From the NCBI RefSeq assembly GCF_000934745.1, contig NZ_KN882170.1, positions 62,001 through 126,000 on the forward strand: a stretch of DNA of 64,000 nucleotides, in the 5' to 3' direction. How positions within the stretch are numbered: position 1 is the first letter of the stretch; each line of letters opens with the position of its first letter. The position numbers were made by a program, and so were the translations under genes. The notes below the pieces were generated by a model. That model made no database searches. It was not told the origin of the DNA and was given only the letters and a program-made list of their open reading frames with translations. The DNA is from Desulfonatronum thioautotrophicum (GTDB taxonomy: Bacteria > Desulfobacterota > Desulfovibrionia > Desulfovibrionales > Desulfonatronaceae). Shown in pieces: positions 7,533 through 17,014 of this stretch.

Positions 7533-9053
7533 CTAATTGCCGCTCCCACTGCTCCCAACGTGGCCCCGAAAGTCGCTCTCCCGAGACTCTGAAGCCAGGG
7601 CTTTCCAGATATTGTAGCACATAAGCAGCAACACGAAATTGAAGGGCAGGGCAGCGGTGATGGCCATACGCTGCAAGGCCGCCAAGCCTCCGGATACGAG
7701 CAGGATCGCGGCCACGGAGGACTGGGTGATCCCCCAGACGATTTTCTTGGCCAGAGGCGGATTGGCCGAGCCGTTGCTGGTCATGATCCCCAATACAAAG
7801 GTAGCCGAATCCGCAGAGGTGACGAAAAAGACGATCAGCAGCAAGATGGCCGCATTGGACAAGATCAAAGCCCCTGGGAAATGATCAAAGACCAGAAAGA
7901 GGCCCGTGGAGACATCCTGCTGCACCATGACACCGATACCTGCTCCCTGTTCCAGTTCCAAAAACAAGGAGGCTCCCCCGAACACGCTGAACCAGGCAAA
8001 GGTCAGCAGGGCCGGCACCAGCAGGGCTCCGCTGATGAATTCCCGGATGGTCCGTCCACGAGATATGCGGGCCACGAAAATGCCCACAAACGGCGACCAG
8101 GCAATCCACCAAGCCCAATAAAACAGTGTCCAATTTTTATACCACTCCTGACCCAAGAACGGGTTTACCGCCAGGCTCATCTCCAGCATGTTGCCGATGT
8201 AGCCGCCGATTGTGTCCGTAAACACGTTGAGCATGTAGGACGTCGGCCCCGCAACCAGCATGAACAGGAGCAGGACAAAGGCCAGGACGATATTTGTTTT
8301 GCTCAGGGTCTGGATACCTTTATCCAGTCCCACCGCAGCGGAAATCATGAACAGCATTGTGGTGCCGAGGATGATCAGCAGCGTGACCGTGGTGGAGGAC
8401 GGCAGGCCGTACAGATGTTCAAGGCCGCTGTTGATCTGGATGGCACCGAGCCCCAGGGAGGTGGCAATGCCAAAGATGGTGGCGAAAACCGCCAGGATGT
8501 CTATAAAATGGCCGATGGGCCCGTAGATGCGGTCGCCGAGCATGGGATAGAAGCAGGAACTGATCAGCGGTGGCATGCCGCGGCGAAAGGAAAAATAGGC
8601 GATGCCCAGGCTCATCACGATATAGATTGCCCAGGGGTGCAGCCCCCAATGAAAATAGCTGTAGCGCATGGCAAAGGTGGCGGCCTCGCCGGTTTCCGGC
8701 GAAATGAACTCTGGTGGGTCCATGTAGTGGCTGAGAGGCTCGGCTACACCCCAAAAAATCAGCCCGATGCCCATCCCGGCGGCGAACAGCATGCTGAACC
8801 AGCCAAAATAGGTATATACCGGCTTTTCATGATCCCGACCCAGCTTGATGCCGCCATACCGGCTGAGCGCAAGAACCACGCAAAAAACCAGGAAGAAAAA
8901 GCCGGAAAGCATGTAGGCCCAGCCGAAATGCGCAATAATTGCCCCATGCAACCGGGCAGAACCTCTGTCCAACAGGTCGGCATCGACCACCCCGGCAAGG
9001 ACGAACACGACGACGATGAGCAGGGAAATGCAAAACACCCTGTTTTGAAACAT
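7533..9053 (-). CDS. BCCT family betaine/choline-type transporter
   Basis: 506 residues with twelve hydrophobic segments. Family hallmarks are the glycine stretch GMGIGLIFWGVAEPLSHY and the aromatic substrate/sodium motif FYWAWWIAWSPFVGIF followed by ARISRGRTIREF. It imports glycine betaine, choline, carnitine or ectoine with sodium or protons and sits in the inner membrane. ATG at 9053 with GTGGAG upstream is chosen; a GTG at 9083 would overlap the stop of the USP gene. It lies directly downstream of the USP on the same strand, an osmotic-stress pairing seen elsewhere. The substrate is not readable from sequence. Confidence 0.92.
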   Translation of the reverse strand: MFQNRVFCISLLIVVVFVLAGVVDADLLDRGSARLHGAIIAHFGWAYMLSGFFFLVFCVVLALSRYGGIKLGRDHEKPVYTYFGWFSMLFAAGMGIGLIFWGVAEPLSHYMDPPEFISPETGEAATFAMRYSYFHWGLHPWAIYIVMSLGIAYFSFRRGMPPLISSCFYPMLGDRIYGPIGHFIDILAVFATIFGIATSLGLGAIQINSGLEHLYGLPSSTTVTLLIILGTTMLFMISAAVGLDKGIQTLSKTNIVLAFVLLLFMLVAGPTSYMLNVFTDTIGGYIGNMLEMSLAVNPFLGQEWYKNWTLFYWAWWIAWSPFVGIFVARISRGRTIREFISGALLVPALLTFAWFSVFGGASLFLELEQGAGIGVMVQQDVSTGLFLVFDHFPGALILSNAAILLLIVFFVTSADSATFVLGIMTSNGSANPPLAKKIVWGITQSSVAAILLVSGGLAALQRMAITAALPFNFVLLLMCYNIWKALASESRESDFRGHVGSSGSGN

Positions 9054-9079
9054 GGCAAAAACTCCACTGCCTTGGTTGA

Positions 9080-9877
9080 TCACGGAATCAGCAGAACAGA
9101 GCTGGATACTCTGGAGGTGACCCGTGAGCAGGTTGAGCCCAGTAGCTTGGAAGGAAACGGTTCATTCAACCGACCCAAAACCACCAGATCGGCCTGGATC
9201 TGTTCGACGATGTCAAGAATGTGTCTGGCCGGAGAACCGATGCGGGACATCAGGGCAATGTCCTGAAAATCGTCCTTGAATTTTGCGTTCAGCTCACTGA
9301 GCATCCTCTCGGCATGCTCCCTGCGAAGCTGCTCCGTATCCGGGTCAGCAGCGCGCTCCCCCACATGCAGGATTGTCAGTTTGGAAACGAAACGGCCCAG
9401 CATGCGCACATACAGCCAAGCCCGGCAGGCTGCTTGTCGGAAATCCGTGGCAAAAACAAGATTGCGCACCTTTTCAGTACGGACCAGTTCTGGACGGAGC
9501 TTGTGAATGAAGACAGGCAGGTCTGAGAGGCGCATGACGTCCTCGGTGGTGCTGCCAAGAAATGACGAGACCAGGATGTTCTTGCGACTCGCCGGCAGGT
9601 AGATCACGTCAGCGGCCACTTCCATGGCCGTTCGCGTGATCTCCGACGCCACATGGCCCTCCATCACCATGGATCGGGCCTGGATGCCGACACTGCCCAA
9701 GGCATCCACAAGATGGGTCAGTCGCGACTGCATCAAGCCCCTGTCTCCAAGACCAGGATTCATGACATGGACCAACACGATTTCTTCCCCGCCGAACCGG
9801 TCAATGAACGAAGCACGCATTTTGACTTCGGCGAGGGACTCACTCATATCCAACGGCTGGATAATTTTCTTCAGCAT
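9080..9877 (-). CDS. Tandem universal stress protein
   Basis: 265 residues containing two USP-like domains, about residues 1-135 and 136-265. The second ends with a G-S-T-C-S-R-V-T-S stretch in the position of the USP ATP-binding loop (G-x2-G-x9-G[ST]), though the first glycines are altered. ATG at 9877 has AGAGGG upstream; a TTG just before it is less likely. USP proteins bind ATP and can modulate adjacent transporters. It is first in a two-gene unit with the BCCT transporter, suggesting a regulatory role in osmolyte uptake (inference). Confidence 0.85.
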   Translation of the reverse strand: MLKKIIQPLDMSESLAEVKMRASFIDRFGGEEIVLVHVMNPGLGDRGLMQSRLTHLVDALGSVGIQARSMVMEGHVASEITRTAMEVAADVIYLPASRKNILVSSFLGSTTEDVMRLSDLPVFIHKLRPELVRTEKVRNLVFATDFRQAACRAWLYVRMLGRFVSKLTILHVGERAADPDTEQLRREHAERMLSELNAKFKDDFQDIALMSRIGSPARHILDIVEQIQADLVVLGRLNEPFPSKLLGSTCSRVTSRVSSSVLLIP

Positions 9878-9918
9878 CAAGTTTCCCTCTTCCCAGGATT
9901 TTGCTCGCTGTCACATTC

Positions 9919-10401
9919 TCAGTACTCGGTCTTGTTTTCCAACTGCTCCCAGTCGGTGAATGCGTGACCAGCTTCCTCCGGGAGCAGGTTGATCATCGGA
10001 ATGGCCCGGTCTTCCGGCTGAAAGGCCAGTTGCTCATAAATGAAGGCGTCATCGAATCCGATACGCGCCGCATCCCGTTTGCTGTTCCCATAGTAGATGG
10101 CGTCCAGACGTGCCCAATAAATGGCCCCCAGGCACATTGGACATGGCTCACATGACGTGAACAGGGTGCAACCCGAGAGATCGAACGTATTCAGTGCATG
10201 GCAGGCTTGCCTGATTGCGTTGACTTCAGCATGGGCGGTCGGGTCGTTGGTGAGGGTAACGCTGTTTGATGCAGCGGCGACGATCTCACCGTTTTTGACG
10301 ATCACCGCACCGAACGGTCCGCCGCCGTTACGGACGCTTTCCCTGGCGAGCGCCAGTGCCGCACGCATGAAGGACTCTTGTTGCCTTTGCTTCAAGGACA
10401 T
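9919..10401 (-). CDS. guaD: Guanine deaminase-like nucleobase deaminase
   Basis: 160 residues of the cytidine-deaminase fold. Zinc ligands and proton shuttle are H57-A-E59 and P86-C87-P-M-C90. The later stretch YYGNSKRDAA-x-IGFDD-x-FIYEQL resembles Bacillus GuaD rather than TadA. The probable reaction is guanine to xanthine plus ammonia, in purine salvage. ATG at 10401 follows AGGAGTG. TadA-like tRNA deaminase or cytosine deaminase are the alternatives. It appears to be a single gene upstream of the USP-BCCT pair, 41 bp away, so co-transcription is possible. Confidence 0.82.
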   Translation of the reverse strand: MSLKQRQQESFMRAALALARESVRNGGGPFGAVIVKNGEIVAAASNSVTLTNDPTAHAEVNAIRQACHALNTFDLSGCTLFTSCEPCPMCLGAIYWARLDAIYYGNSKRDAARIGFDDAFIYEQLAFQPEDRAIPMINLLPEEAGHAFTDWEQLENKTEY

Positions 10402-10485
10402 GTTCACTCCTGATTCTCTCTTGCACCCGCTCCAACTGAACAAATACGGTTTTTTTTGCAATCATCATTTATGAATGCCAAAAAA

Positions 10486-10514
10486 GAGCGCCCCATCCGT
10501 GGGATGGGGCGCTC
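10486..10514 (-). terminator. Rho-independent terminator of the qrc operon
   Basis: A perfect 13-bp stem, GAGCGCCCCATCC (10486-10498) and its complement (10502-10514), with a 3-base loop. On the minus strand it is followed by a run of T (plus-strand AAAAAA at 10480-10485). It lies about 55 bp after the qrcD stop, the expected position. Confidence 0.93.
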
Positions 10515-10567
10515 GTAGGCATTGCTGCACATTTGCTGGTCAGAACCTATTCGAGGTCTGAGCCTTG

Positions 10568-11803
10568 TTATGCGGGGTTCAACTTCCGCTCCTGCGGAAA
10601 CACCGGCAGGTAGCGATACGCCAGGCTGAGAATCAAGGCGCCATAGGCGACAACCGCCAATGAAGGAGCCCATTCAGCCCAGGTCGGCACATACACGTAC
10701 CAGCGATCAAACGGCATGACCGGATGGGCCAATGTTTGCGCGGTTTGGACGTAACGGTTGATGATCACTCCGATGCCTACCATGGTACACGCGGAGTAAA
10801 GAATCCACGGTGTATTACGGGTTTTGGAATAGAGAAGCAGGACAGCGGGGACCAACCCAAAAACGATCAATTCCGAGAACAACAACCACTTGCCATAGGC
10901 CAAACCGTAAAACATCTCCGAAAAGGTCAGACCGGAGCGGGGCAGGATTCCAGCGTACCAGCCCCAGGTGTCCAGGTACTTGAAGAACAGATAGATGGCC
11001 AGCATGACTCCGGAAATCTTGCCCATCAGGGCCTTGACACTGAAGTCCACCAGTTTGCGGCCGGTCATCTTTTCCATCAGCGTGGCCACCAGCATGGTAA
11101 ACCCCGGCCCGGAAGCCACGGCGGAGAGGATGAACAGGAAGAAGGTCCAGGGCCAGATGAAAAAACCTTCCCGGAATGCGTAAGGCCGGGAGAAAAGCAC
11201 ACCGTACATCCCGCCCAGAGAGCCTTGGTGAAAAAAGGACAGGAAGGCACCAACACCGGCGAACAGTGGCATGATCACGTGGAAATTGTGGGCCACATGA
11301 TGCAGGAACTTTACCTTGTTCAGTTTGCGGTTTTCCAGGATGATCGGAATGAACTCTATGGTCAGAACGATCATGTAGCAGGTGATACAGAAGATGACTT
11401 CCGTGAGCATGGAGTGAACGTTGGGGTGCCAGAAGCCAAACCAGGCCCGCAATGGCTGACCGACTTCCAAGGTCAGAATCAGCAACGCACCGGAATAGCA
11501 GATGAAGCCGATGATCACCGCCAGATTGATGATGTTCTTCAGGCCGTCGACGCGGATCAGATAGTACAAAAGCCCGCTGAAAAAGGCCCCGGCACCAAGG
11601 GCGATGACGGCGAGGTCAAAGATGATATACAAGCCAAAAGCGAAATAGTTGTCCATGCCCGTAACAATCAAACCGCCGGACCAAACCACGAAAGCGGCAT
11701 ACAGGCCCCAAGCCATTACAGCGAATATGACCAAAAGCCAGACAATGAACAGCTTCAAGGAGCAACGCTGGACCCCTTCGGGCCACAATTCTTTATCGCA
11801 CAT
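10568..11803 (-). CDS. qrcD: Menaquinone reductase QrcD, NrfD/PsrC-like membrane subunit
   Basis: 411 residues with about ten hydrophobic helices, a polysulphide reductase NrfD family integral membrane protein. In the Qrc complex this subunit carries the menaquinone site and anchors the peripheral subunits. It is the last gene of qrcABCD, three bases after qrcC, and is followed by the terminator at 10486-10514. Qrc passes electrons from periplasmic hydrogenases and formate dehydrogenases, via type I cytochrome c3, to menaquinone during sulphate respiration. Confidence 0.93.
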   Translation of the reverse strand: MCDKELWPEGVQRCSLKLFIVWLLVIFAVMAWGLYAAFVVWSGGLIVTGMDNYFAFGLYIIFDLAVIALGAGAFFSGLLYYLIRVDGLKNIINLAVIIGFICYSGALLILTLEVGQPLRAWFGFWHPNVHSMLTEVIFCITCYMIVLTIEFIPIILENRKLNKVKFLHHVAHNFHVIMPLFAGVGAFLSFFHQGSLGGMYGVLFSRPYAFREGFFIWPWTFFLFILSAVASGPGFTMLVATLMEKMTGRKLVDFSVKALMGKISGVMLAIYLFFKYLDTWGWYAGILPRSGLTFSEMFYGLAYGKWLLFSELIVFGLVPAVLLLYSKTRNTPWILYSACTMVGIGVIINRYVQTAQTLAHPVMPFDRWYVYVPTWAEWAPSLAVVAYGALILSLAYRYLPVFPQERKLNPA

Positions 11804-11806
11804 GGT

Positions 11807-12580
11807 CTAGACCCCTCCGACCGTTTCATGTTCCAGGAAGTTGTCGCCCTGCCTCCGGACCCATTCCCGCTGGCTGTAGTAGTACAGCTGCGGATCGGTG
11901 TTCAACCGCTCCAAGAGCCGAAATGCGTAGGGGCTCTTTGAGAGTTTGTGCACCTTATGTTCGGGATTTGCCAAATCTCCGAAGGTGATGGCGTTCGTCG
12001 GGCACATTTCCACGCAAGCCGGGATGTAGTCGTCTTCGGCCAAGGCATTGGGGTCGCGCCCCTCGATGCGCGCCTTGTCCCGGGCGTACATGAACCGGTG
12101 GTGACAGTACAGACACTTTTCCACCACGCCGCGTGGTCGGGTGGAAACGTCCTGGGTGAGGGTTTTTTCCATGCCCTCGGGCCATACCGGATCATGCCAA
12201 TTGAAATACCGGGCATGATAGGGGCAGGCGGCCTGGCAGTACCGGCAACCGATACACCGGGCATTGACCATGCTGACGATTCCGCCCTCCTGATTCTTGT
12301 CCGTGGCAATAACCGGACAGACCGGTACGCAATTCGGCTTGCCGCACTGCAGACAGGGACGGGGCATGTAGGCGACATCGTGATTGGGATAAGGCTGCCT
12401 GTTGGAAAGCTGGTAGACCAGCATCCAGGTCATGCTGTAACGTTTGTTGGAGGCGTCCACCGGCGGGGCAAGGTTGTTTTCCGCCTGGCAGGCAACCATG
12501 CAGGCCCCACAACCGGTACAACGGTCCAGGTCGATGACCATTCCCCATTTGACTTTGAATTCCTTGAGATACAAAACCAT
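11807..12580 (-). CDS. qrcC: Menaquinone reductase QrcC, four-cluster ferredoxin subunit
   Basis: 257 residues. Cysteine motifs typical of a DmsB/PsrB-type electron-transfer subunit are all visible: CTGCGACMVAC, CLQCGKPNCVPVC, CIGCRYCQAAC, and CLYCHHR paired with a late CVEMC. They can ligate up to four cubane clusters. There is no signal peptide, so export would be with the Tat-targeted QrcB partner. It links the QrcA/QrcB module to QrcD. Spacing to qrcB (19 bp) and qrcD (3 bp) supports one operon. Confidence 0.95.
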   Translation of the reverse strand: MVLYLKEFKVKWGMVIDLDRCTGCGACMVACQAENNLAPPVDASNKRYSMTWMLVYQLSNRQPYPNHDVAYMPRPCLQCGKPNCVPVCPVIATDKNQEGGIVSMVNARCIGCRYCQAACPYHARYFNWHDPVWPEGMEKTLTQDVSTRPRGVVEKCLYCHHRFMYARDKARIEGRDPNALAEDDYIPACVEMCPTNAITFGDLANPEHKVHKLSKSPYAFRLLERLNTDPQLYYYSQREWVRRQGDNFLEHETVGGV

Positions 12581-12599
12581 TTGATCATCCCTTCCTTTC

Positions 12600-14759
12600 T
12601 TAGGCTTTAGCGATGCGCACGCGGGAATCCGCCCAAACGGCCAGATTGCTTCCCGGCTCGGTGCGAACCGTCAACACTTTGTAGATGTTGTCACCCTTGT
12701 TTCGGCTGAACTTGTCCCATGCCGTACGGCCAAAGCCCAAAGGCGCGGAAACCATATTCCGTCCCACGCCCTCGAAGATGCGCACTTTGGCCAGACAGGA
12801 ACCGGCCGGACCTGTCAGCCTGACCAGGTCTTCGGCTTGCAAGCCGTAGCTGCGCGCCGTGGCGGAATTCATCTGGACGAAGAATACGTCACCTTGCAGT
12901 TCCTGTTCTCCCAGCAGGGGCAGGCAGAAGGGTGGAATGGCAATGTGCCGGGAACCGAAGGTCCGGCTGTCCGTGGCTACCAGGCTGACAGGGAAGGTCC
13001 AGTCTTCGGCATCGGAAGGAGCAGTTTGGGAAATGACCGTGGAGCCCAACAGCATTTCCGTGGGAAAGGGTTCCGTGATGGAGGCCCAGACCGCACCGCG
13101 GGAAATGTTCCGCCACGGATTTCCGGATACCGCGGAAACCGACTCCCCGGCTCGGGCCTCCCAGGGCTGGACCGCGTCCACAAGGAATCCCTCCAATTCA
13201 GCCAGAGCGGAAACCTTGGCCTCCAGAACCTTGTCAAAGGAGGCGAACTCGAGGTCAATGTCCAAGGCCTTGGCCACGTTGAGCACGACGTCACCAGTGG
13301 GTTTGGTGTCGAAAATAGGCTGACGAATAACCGGCCGGGTCAGGCTGTAACTGGCAAACCCGGATCCATAGGGGGTCTGCACATCATCAAAACGTTCCAT
13401 GAAGGTGGGCGTGGGCAGGAGCAGGTCAGCCTGGGCCGCGGTTTCATCGTAGAACGTGCTGAAACTGACCAGGTACGCCCCCTCGAAAGCCCGTGCCGTC
13501 ACTTCAGGCTGCGGCAACGCAAAGAGGGGGTTGGCTTCGTAGGCCATGTACAAGCCGGGTTTTTCCACCCGGCCATCAGCCACGGCCTGGATGTGGGCGA
13601 CCAGATCCCTGGCCCGCACCTGGGCCATGTCCTGTGCTCCCGGAACCACCGTGGGCAAGTCCTGCAGGACCTGAATCCCCCCGGGGACATTGACATTGTT
13701 GAACAGCAGATTCAGGCTCAAGGCTGCGGCAAACCCGAACACCCCGCCCCCCTGGCCCATGGATGTGCCTGGTACAATCAGCGGTCTGTCAGCTTTGCGC
13801 AGCATTTCGGCCAGCTTGGCGACCTGATCCGGAGTGACCCCGGTCAACCGTTCCACGAATTCTGGCGTATAGCGATTGATGACCTGGTTGCGGTAGGAGA
13901 CAAAGTCACGAGCCTGCGGTGCGGTCAAACCGGCCTGCAGCAAATGATATGCAATGCCCAGGGCCAGGACGCCTTCCATTCCCGGAGCAACGGTAATCCA
14001 CTGCTCCGCGGCACCGCCCGTGATGTTCTGCATCGGTCCGACGTAGACATATTTGGCGGATGCTTCCTCACCGATGGGATGCGCCGCACCAAATGCTTTC
14101 TTGTTGCGGACGATGGTGCCCCAACTGTCCAGCAGATCCGGGCCGAAAGCCAGCACGAGATCCGCATTTTCCAGATCGTAGCCGATGCTGCCTTGGCGCA
14201 GCACCCTGGAGGCCACCTGCCGCTCTCCGGGCATCTGATAGCAGGCTTCCGACCCCAGGCCGCCGAGCAGGGCGGAAAAAAGCTCGTTGATGGTTCCGTT
14301 TTCATCTCCGCTGACGCAGACCACGGCGTCCTTCTTTCCTCGCTGTTCAGCCAACTTTTCCTTGAGCAAGGTTTCGGCCTCATCCCAGGAAATGGGCTGG
14401 TGGGTCCCATCCGCCTGCTTCTGCATCGGCCCCTTGATGCGGGCCGGCAGATACAGCAGCTGCACCGCCGCGGCTCCCAAAGGACAGATACCGCCCTGAC
14501 TCAATGGGTGATCGGTCCGCCCTTCGGCAGCCACCGGCCGACCACCTGCCGTGCGGATATTCAGGCCGCATCCGGCCGGACAGAGCTTGCATGTTGTCGC
14601 GGCATATGCCCGTGCCCCGTATTCCAGCCGAGGAATCCACGGCCAGTTCTGGGTCCAGATGGCCGTATCGTCAATGGATTTCCAAATAACCGGGGTGAAC
14701 AGGGTTCCTGCGACACCCCCGGCAGCAAACGTGAGAAAACTTCTCCGATTAAGTGCCAT
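12600..14759 (-). CDS. qrcB: Menaquinone reductase QrcB, molybdopterin-oxidoreductase-like subunit
   Basis: 719 residues. The N-terminus has a Tat-type signal (NRRSFLTF followed by a hydrophobic stretch). A CxxCxxxC cluster motif (C-K-L-C-P-A-G-C) starts near residue 57, with the fourth Cys in GGICPLG. The fold is that of the DMSO-reductase family. Characterised QrcB proteins lack the molybdenum cofactor and catalytic residue and serve as a structural electron-transfer subunit; I expect the same here. GAGAGGGGTGATG precedes the start. Third-from-last gene in the qrc operon. Confidence 0.93.
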   Translation of the reverse strand: MALNRRSFLTFAAGGVAGTLFTPVIWKSIDDTAIWTQNWPWIPRLEYGARAYAATTCKLCPAGCGLNIRTAGGRPVAAEGRTDHPLSQGGICPLGAAAVQLLYLPARIKGPMQKQADGTHQPISWDEAETLLKEKLAEQRGKKDAVVCVSGDENGTINELFSALLGGLGSEACYQMPGERQVASRVLRQGSIGYDLENADLVLAFGPDLLDSWGTIVRNKKAFGAAHPIGEEASAKYVYVGPMQNITGGAAEQWITVAPGMEGVLALGIAYHLLQAGLTAPQARDFVSYRNQVINRYTPEFVERLTGVTPDQVAKLAEMLRKADRPLIVPGTSMGQGGGVFGFAAALSLNLLFNNVNVPGGIQVLQDLPTVVPGAQDMAQVRARDLVAHIQAVADGRVEKPGLYMAYEANPLFALPQPEVTARAFEGAYLVSFSTFYDETAAQADLLLPTPTFMERFDDVQTPYGSGFASYSLTRPVIRQPIFDTKPTGDVVLNVAKALDIDLEFASFDKVLEAKVSALAELEGFLVDAVQPWEARAGESVSAVSGNPWRNISRGAVWASITEPFPTEMLLGSTVISQTAPSDAEDWTFPVSLVATDSRTFGSRHIAIPPFCLPLLGEQELQGDVFFVQMNSATARSYGLQAEDLVRLTGPAGSCLAKVRIFEGVGRNMVSAPLGFGRTAWDKFSRNKGDNIYKVLTVRTEPGSNLAVWADSRVRIAKA

Positions 14760-14774
14760 TACATCACCCCTCTC

Positions 14775-15365
14775 TTATTTATGACAGATCTGACAGGCAT
14801 TGGGAGCACCAAAAAACCGCTCCGGCTCCTTGGCGGCCACCTCGGCGTGACATCGCTCGCATGTCTTCATTTTCATCGTATCCCGGCTGTACCCGGTCAC
14901 CCGATTTTGAAAAAGTGGAGGCATCTCGTTGGAACTTCCCACGTCTGGATGGCATCCGCCGGTTGTACAGTCGAATTCCTGGTGTGCGGCATGGGAGAAA
15001 AAGACGTTGTCCGGTTGGTACTGGTAGACCAGCCAAGGCACCTCGATCCCCTTTTCATAAAATTCCTCCACGAACCTGATTTCCTCTGGGTGGTCTCCCA
15101 AGGGGAATGAGTGGCACTCGGCACACTTGGCATTGTCCGGCAGGCCGGAGAAGGAGCCGTCTCGCCGGAAATAGTGACAGTCTTCGCACTGCATTCCGTA
15201 CAACTCAATGTGGTTTTGGTGCGTGAAGAGGAGTGGTTGTGTTTTCTTGCTGTACAAGAGATGCGGAAATCCCCACCACCCGAAGGCCAACGCGGCCACG
15301 AACCCCAACAAAAATGGCAGAAAAACTCCGCCTGCACTCGATCCCCCTTTCTTTTCTTCCATCAT
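14775..15365 (-). CDS. qrcA: Menaquinone reductase QrcA, multihaem cytochrome c
   Basis: 196 residues. A short cytoplasmic N-terminus is followed by an uncleaved hydrophobic anchor (about residues 15-32). Haem-binding motifs visible are CEDCH, CAECH, a spaced CTTGGCH (C-x4-CH), CERCH and CQICH, with extra histidines for axial ligation. That is five sites by eye; the characterised Desulfovibrio subunit is described as a six-haem protein, so one non-canonical site may be missed. It accepts electrons from periplasmic cytochrome c3. It is first in qrcABCD, and the 200-bp gap to manC probably holds the operon promoter. Confidence 0.93.
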   Translation of the reverse strand: MMEEKKGGSSAGGVFLPFLLGFVAALAFGWWGFPHLLYSKKTQPLLFTHQNHIELYGMQCEDCHYFRRDGSFSGLPDNAKCAECHSFPLGDHPEEIRFVEEFYEKGIEVPWLVYQYQPDNVFFSHAAHQEFDCTTGGCHPDVGSSNEMPPLFQNRVTGYSRDTMKMKTCERCHAEVAAKEPERFFGAPNACQICHK

Positions 15366-15565
15366 GTTGCCTCACATGCTGTAATGTTGATGACGAAAAG
15401 AGCCTCATCCTTCCATACATGATTCCAAATATTCGGCACCCTATGCAAGAGCGCAAAGAACTGTCAAGGGTAAATGAAAAAATTCACGAAACATTTATTA
15501 GAATTTAGCCAAACAATTCACGGTGGTTACACCGCAAGCGCCACCTCTTTGATTATAGTGGATCC

Positions 15566-17014
15566 TTATGTCTCTCGGGGCTGATTACGTCCGTAAACAT
15601 CATCAAACCGGACAATGTCATCCTCCTCAAGATAGGGGCCGCTCTGGATCTCGATAATCTCCACCGGAACGCGTCCGGGGTTGGACAAGCGATGCAGGGT
15701 GGTCTTGGGAATGTCCACGGATTGATTCTCCACCACGAGCATTTCCTTGTCACCCACCTGGACTTGCGCCGTCCCCTTGATCACCACCCAGTGCTCGCTG
15801 CGATGGTGGTGCATCTGCAGGCTCAACCTGGCACCGGGATGAACCATGATCCGCTTGATTTTATAGAAACGTTCCTCTTCCAGGACCGTATAGCTGCCCC
15901 AGGGCCGGCGCACGGTGACATGGGCTTCCACCAAAGTGGATTTCTCGGCTTTCAGCCGGTTGACGACGTCCTTGACCCGCTGAACCTGATCCAAGGGACA
16001 AACCAGCGTCGCATCCCTGGTCTGGACCACGGCCAGGCCCTCCAGGCCCACTGCGGCCAGCTTGCCCCCATTGGAAATCAGCAGGCTCTCCCGGCAATCC
16101 ATGGCCAAAACGTCACCCTTGACCACGCAGTGATCCACGGCATCCTTCTGCCCCATCCGGAACATGGCCTCCCAGCTGCCCAGATCATCCCAGGAAAATC
16201 CAGCCTCAACCATTGCCAGGCGCTCGGCATGCTCCATGATGCCGTAGTCCACCGAAATATCCGGAATCTCCGCGTAACCGGAGACAAGTCCGCGGCCTTC
16301 TCGCTCCTGCCACCAGGACCAAAGGCGCGGTTGGTGGGTTTCCACAGCCTTTAGAAAGGTCATGCCGGGCACAATGAACATTCCGCTATTCCAGGAATGG
16401 CTCCCTCCGGCAACAAATTCCCGTGCCGTCTCAATTGGCGGTTTTTCAACGAAACCGGCCACCTCAAACGCTCCGGGAGCCAGTTTCTTCGCTTTGGCAA
16501 TGTATCCGTACCCGGTTTCCGGCTTGGTTGGCGGGATGCCGAATGTCACAAACCAATCCTGCTGGGCCAGTTGCAATCCCTTTTCCCAGTCCGACTCGAA
16601 ACGGGCCTGGTCTCCGATCATGTGATCCGAGGGAAAAATGCCTACAAGGGGCTGCCCAAGGTCCGGATTCTGAGCCGCGACAATCCTGTCCAGTCCGAGC
16701 AGGATCGCCGGCAGGGTATTCCGGGCCATGGGTTCTTTGAGCACCTGTCCCGTTAGGTCGGGCTGCAGTTCGGCCAGCTGGGAGCAGACCTCGAAATAAT
16801 GCTCCTCGTTGGTCACGGTAATGATGCGCTCCGCGGGCAGCCGCCCCAAAAGTCGTTGCGCGGTCTGCTGCAGGAGGGTTGCCTCGCCGTTCAGAGCCAA
16901 TAACTGCTTTGGCAACAATGAACGAGACATGGGCCAAAGGCGGGTACCGGAGCCGCCGGCCAGGATCACGGCCCAGGCTGCCCCCCAGATATCGGTAGTT
17001 CCTGATTTTGTCAT
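15566..17014 (-). CDS. manC: Mannose-1-phosphate guanylyltransferase / mannose-6-phosphate isomerase
   Basis: 482 residues, the normal length for the bifunctional type II enzyme (ManC/AlgA/XanB). The N-terminal nucleotidyltransferase has LAGGSGTRLWPMSR; the C-terminal cupin isomerase domain has RPWGSYTVLEE and MHHHRSEHW. It converts fructose-6-phosphate to mannose-6-phosphate and mannose-1-phosphate to GDP-mannose, for surface polysaccharide or lipopolysaccharide. ATG at 17014 has GGAGAAGAG; an upstream in-frame extension has no homology. No glycan cluster is adjacent. Confidence 0.93.
   Translation of the reverse strand: MTKSGTTDIWGAAWAVILAGGSGTRLWPMSRSLLPKQLLALNGEATLLQQTAQRLLGRLPAERIITVTNEEHYFEVCSQLAELQPDLTGQVLKEPMARNTLPAILLGLDRIVAAQNPDLGQPLVGIFPSDHMIGDQARFESDWEKGLQLAQQDWFVTFGIPPTKPETGYGYIAKAKKLAPGAFEVAGFVEKPPIETAREFVAGGSHSWNSGMFIVPGMTFLKAVETHQPRLWSWWQEREGRGLVSGYAEIPDISVDYGIMEHAERLAMVEAGFSWDDLGSWEAMFRMGQKDAVDHCVVKGDVLAMDCRESLLISNGGKLAAVGLEGLAVVQTRDATLVCPLDQVQRVKDVVNRLKAEKSTLVEAHVTVRRPWGSYTVLEEERFYKIKRIMVHPGARLSLQMHHHRSEHWVVIKGTAQVQVGDKEMLVVENQSVDIPKTTLHRLSNPGRVPVEIIEIQSGPYLEEDDIVRFDDVYGRNQPRET

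Noticed and set aside
7881-9266. A 461-codon plus-strand open frame opposite the BCCT transporter
   Set aside because: Its reading is Gln/His-rich and without domains, while the opposite strand encodes a full BCCT protein.
10724-11941. A 405-codon plus-strand open frame opposite qrcD
   Set aside because: Antisense to an NrfD-type membrane protein with ten helices; composition of a complement artefact.
12837-15110. A 757-codon open frame on the plus strand across qrcB and qrcA
   Set aside because: It is antisense to two clear qrc genes. The translation has no domain and is low in typical protein features; it is a GC-driven shadow.
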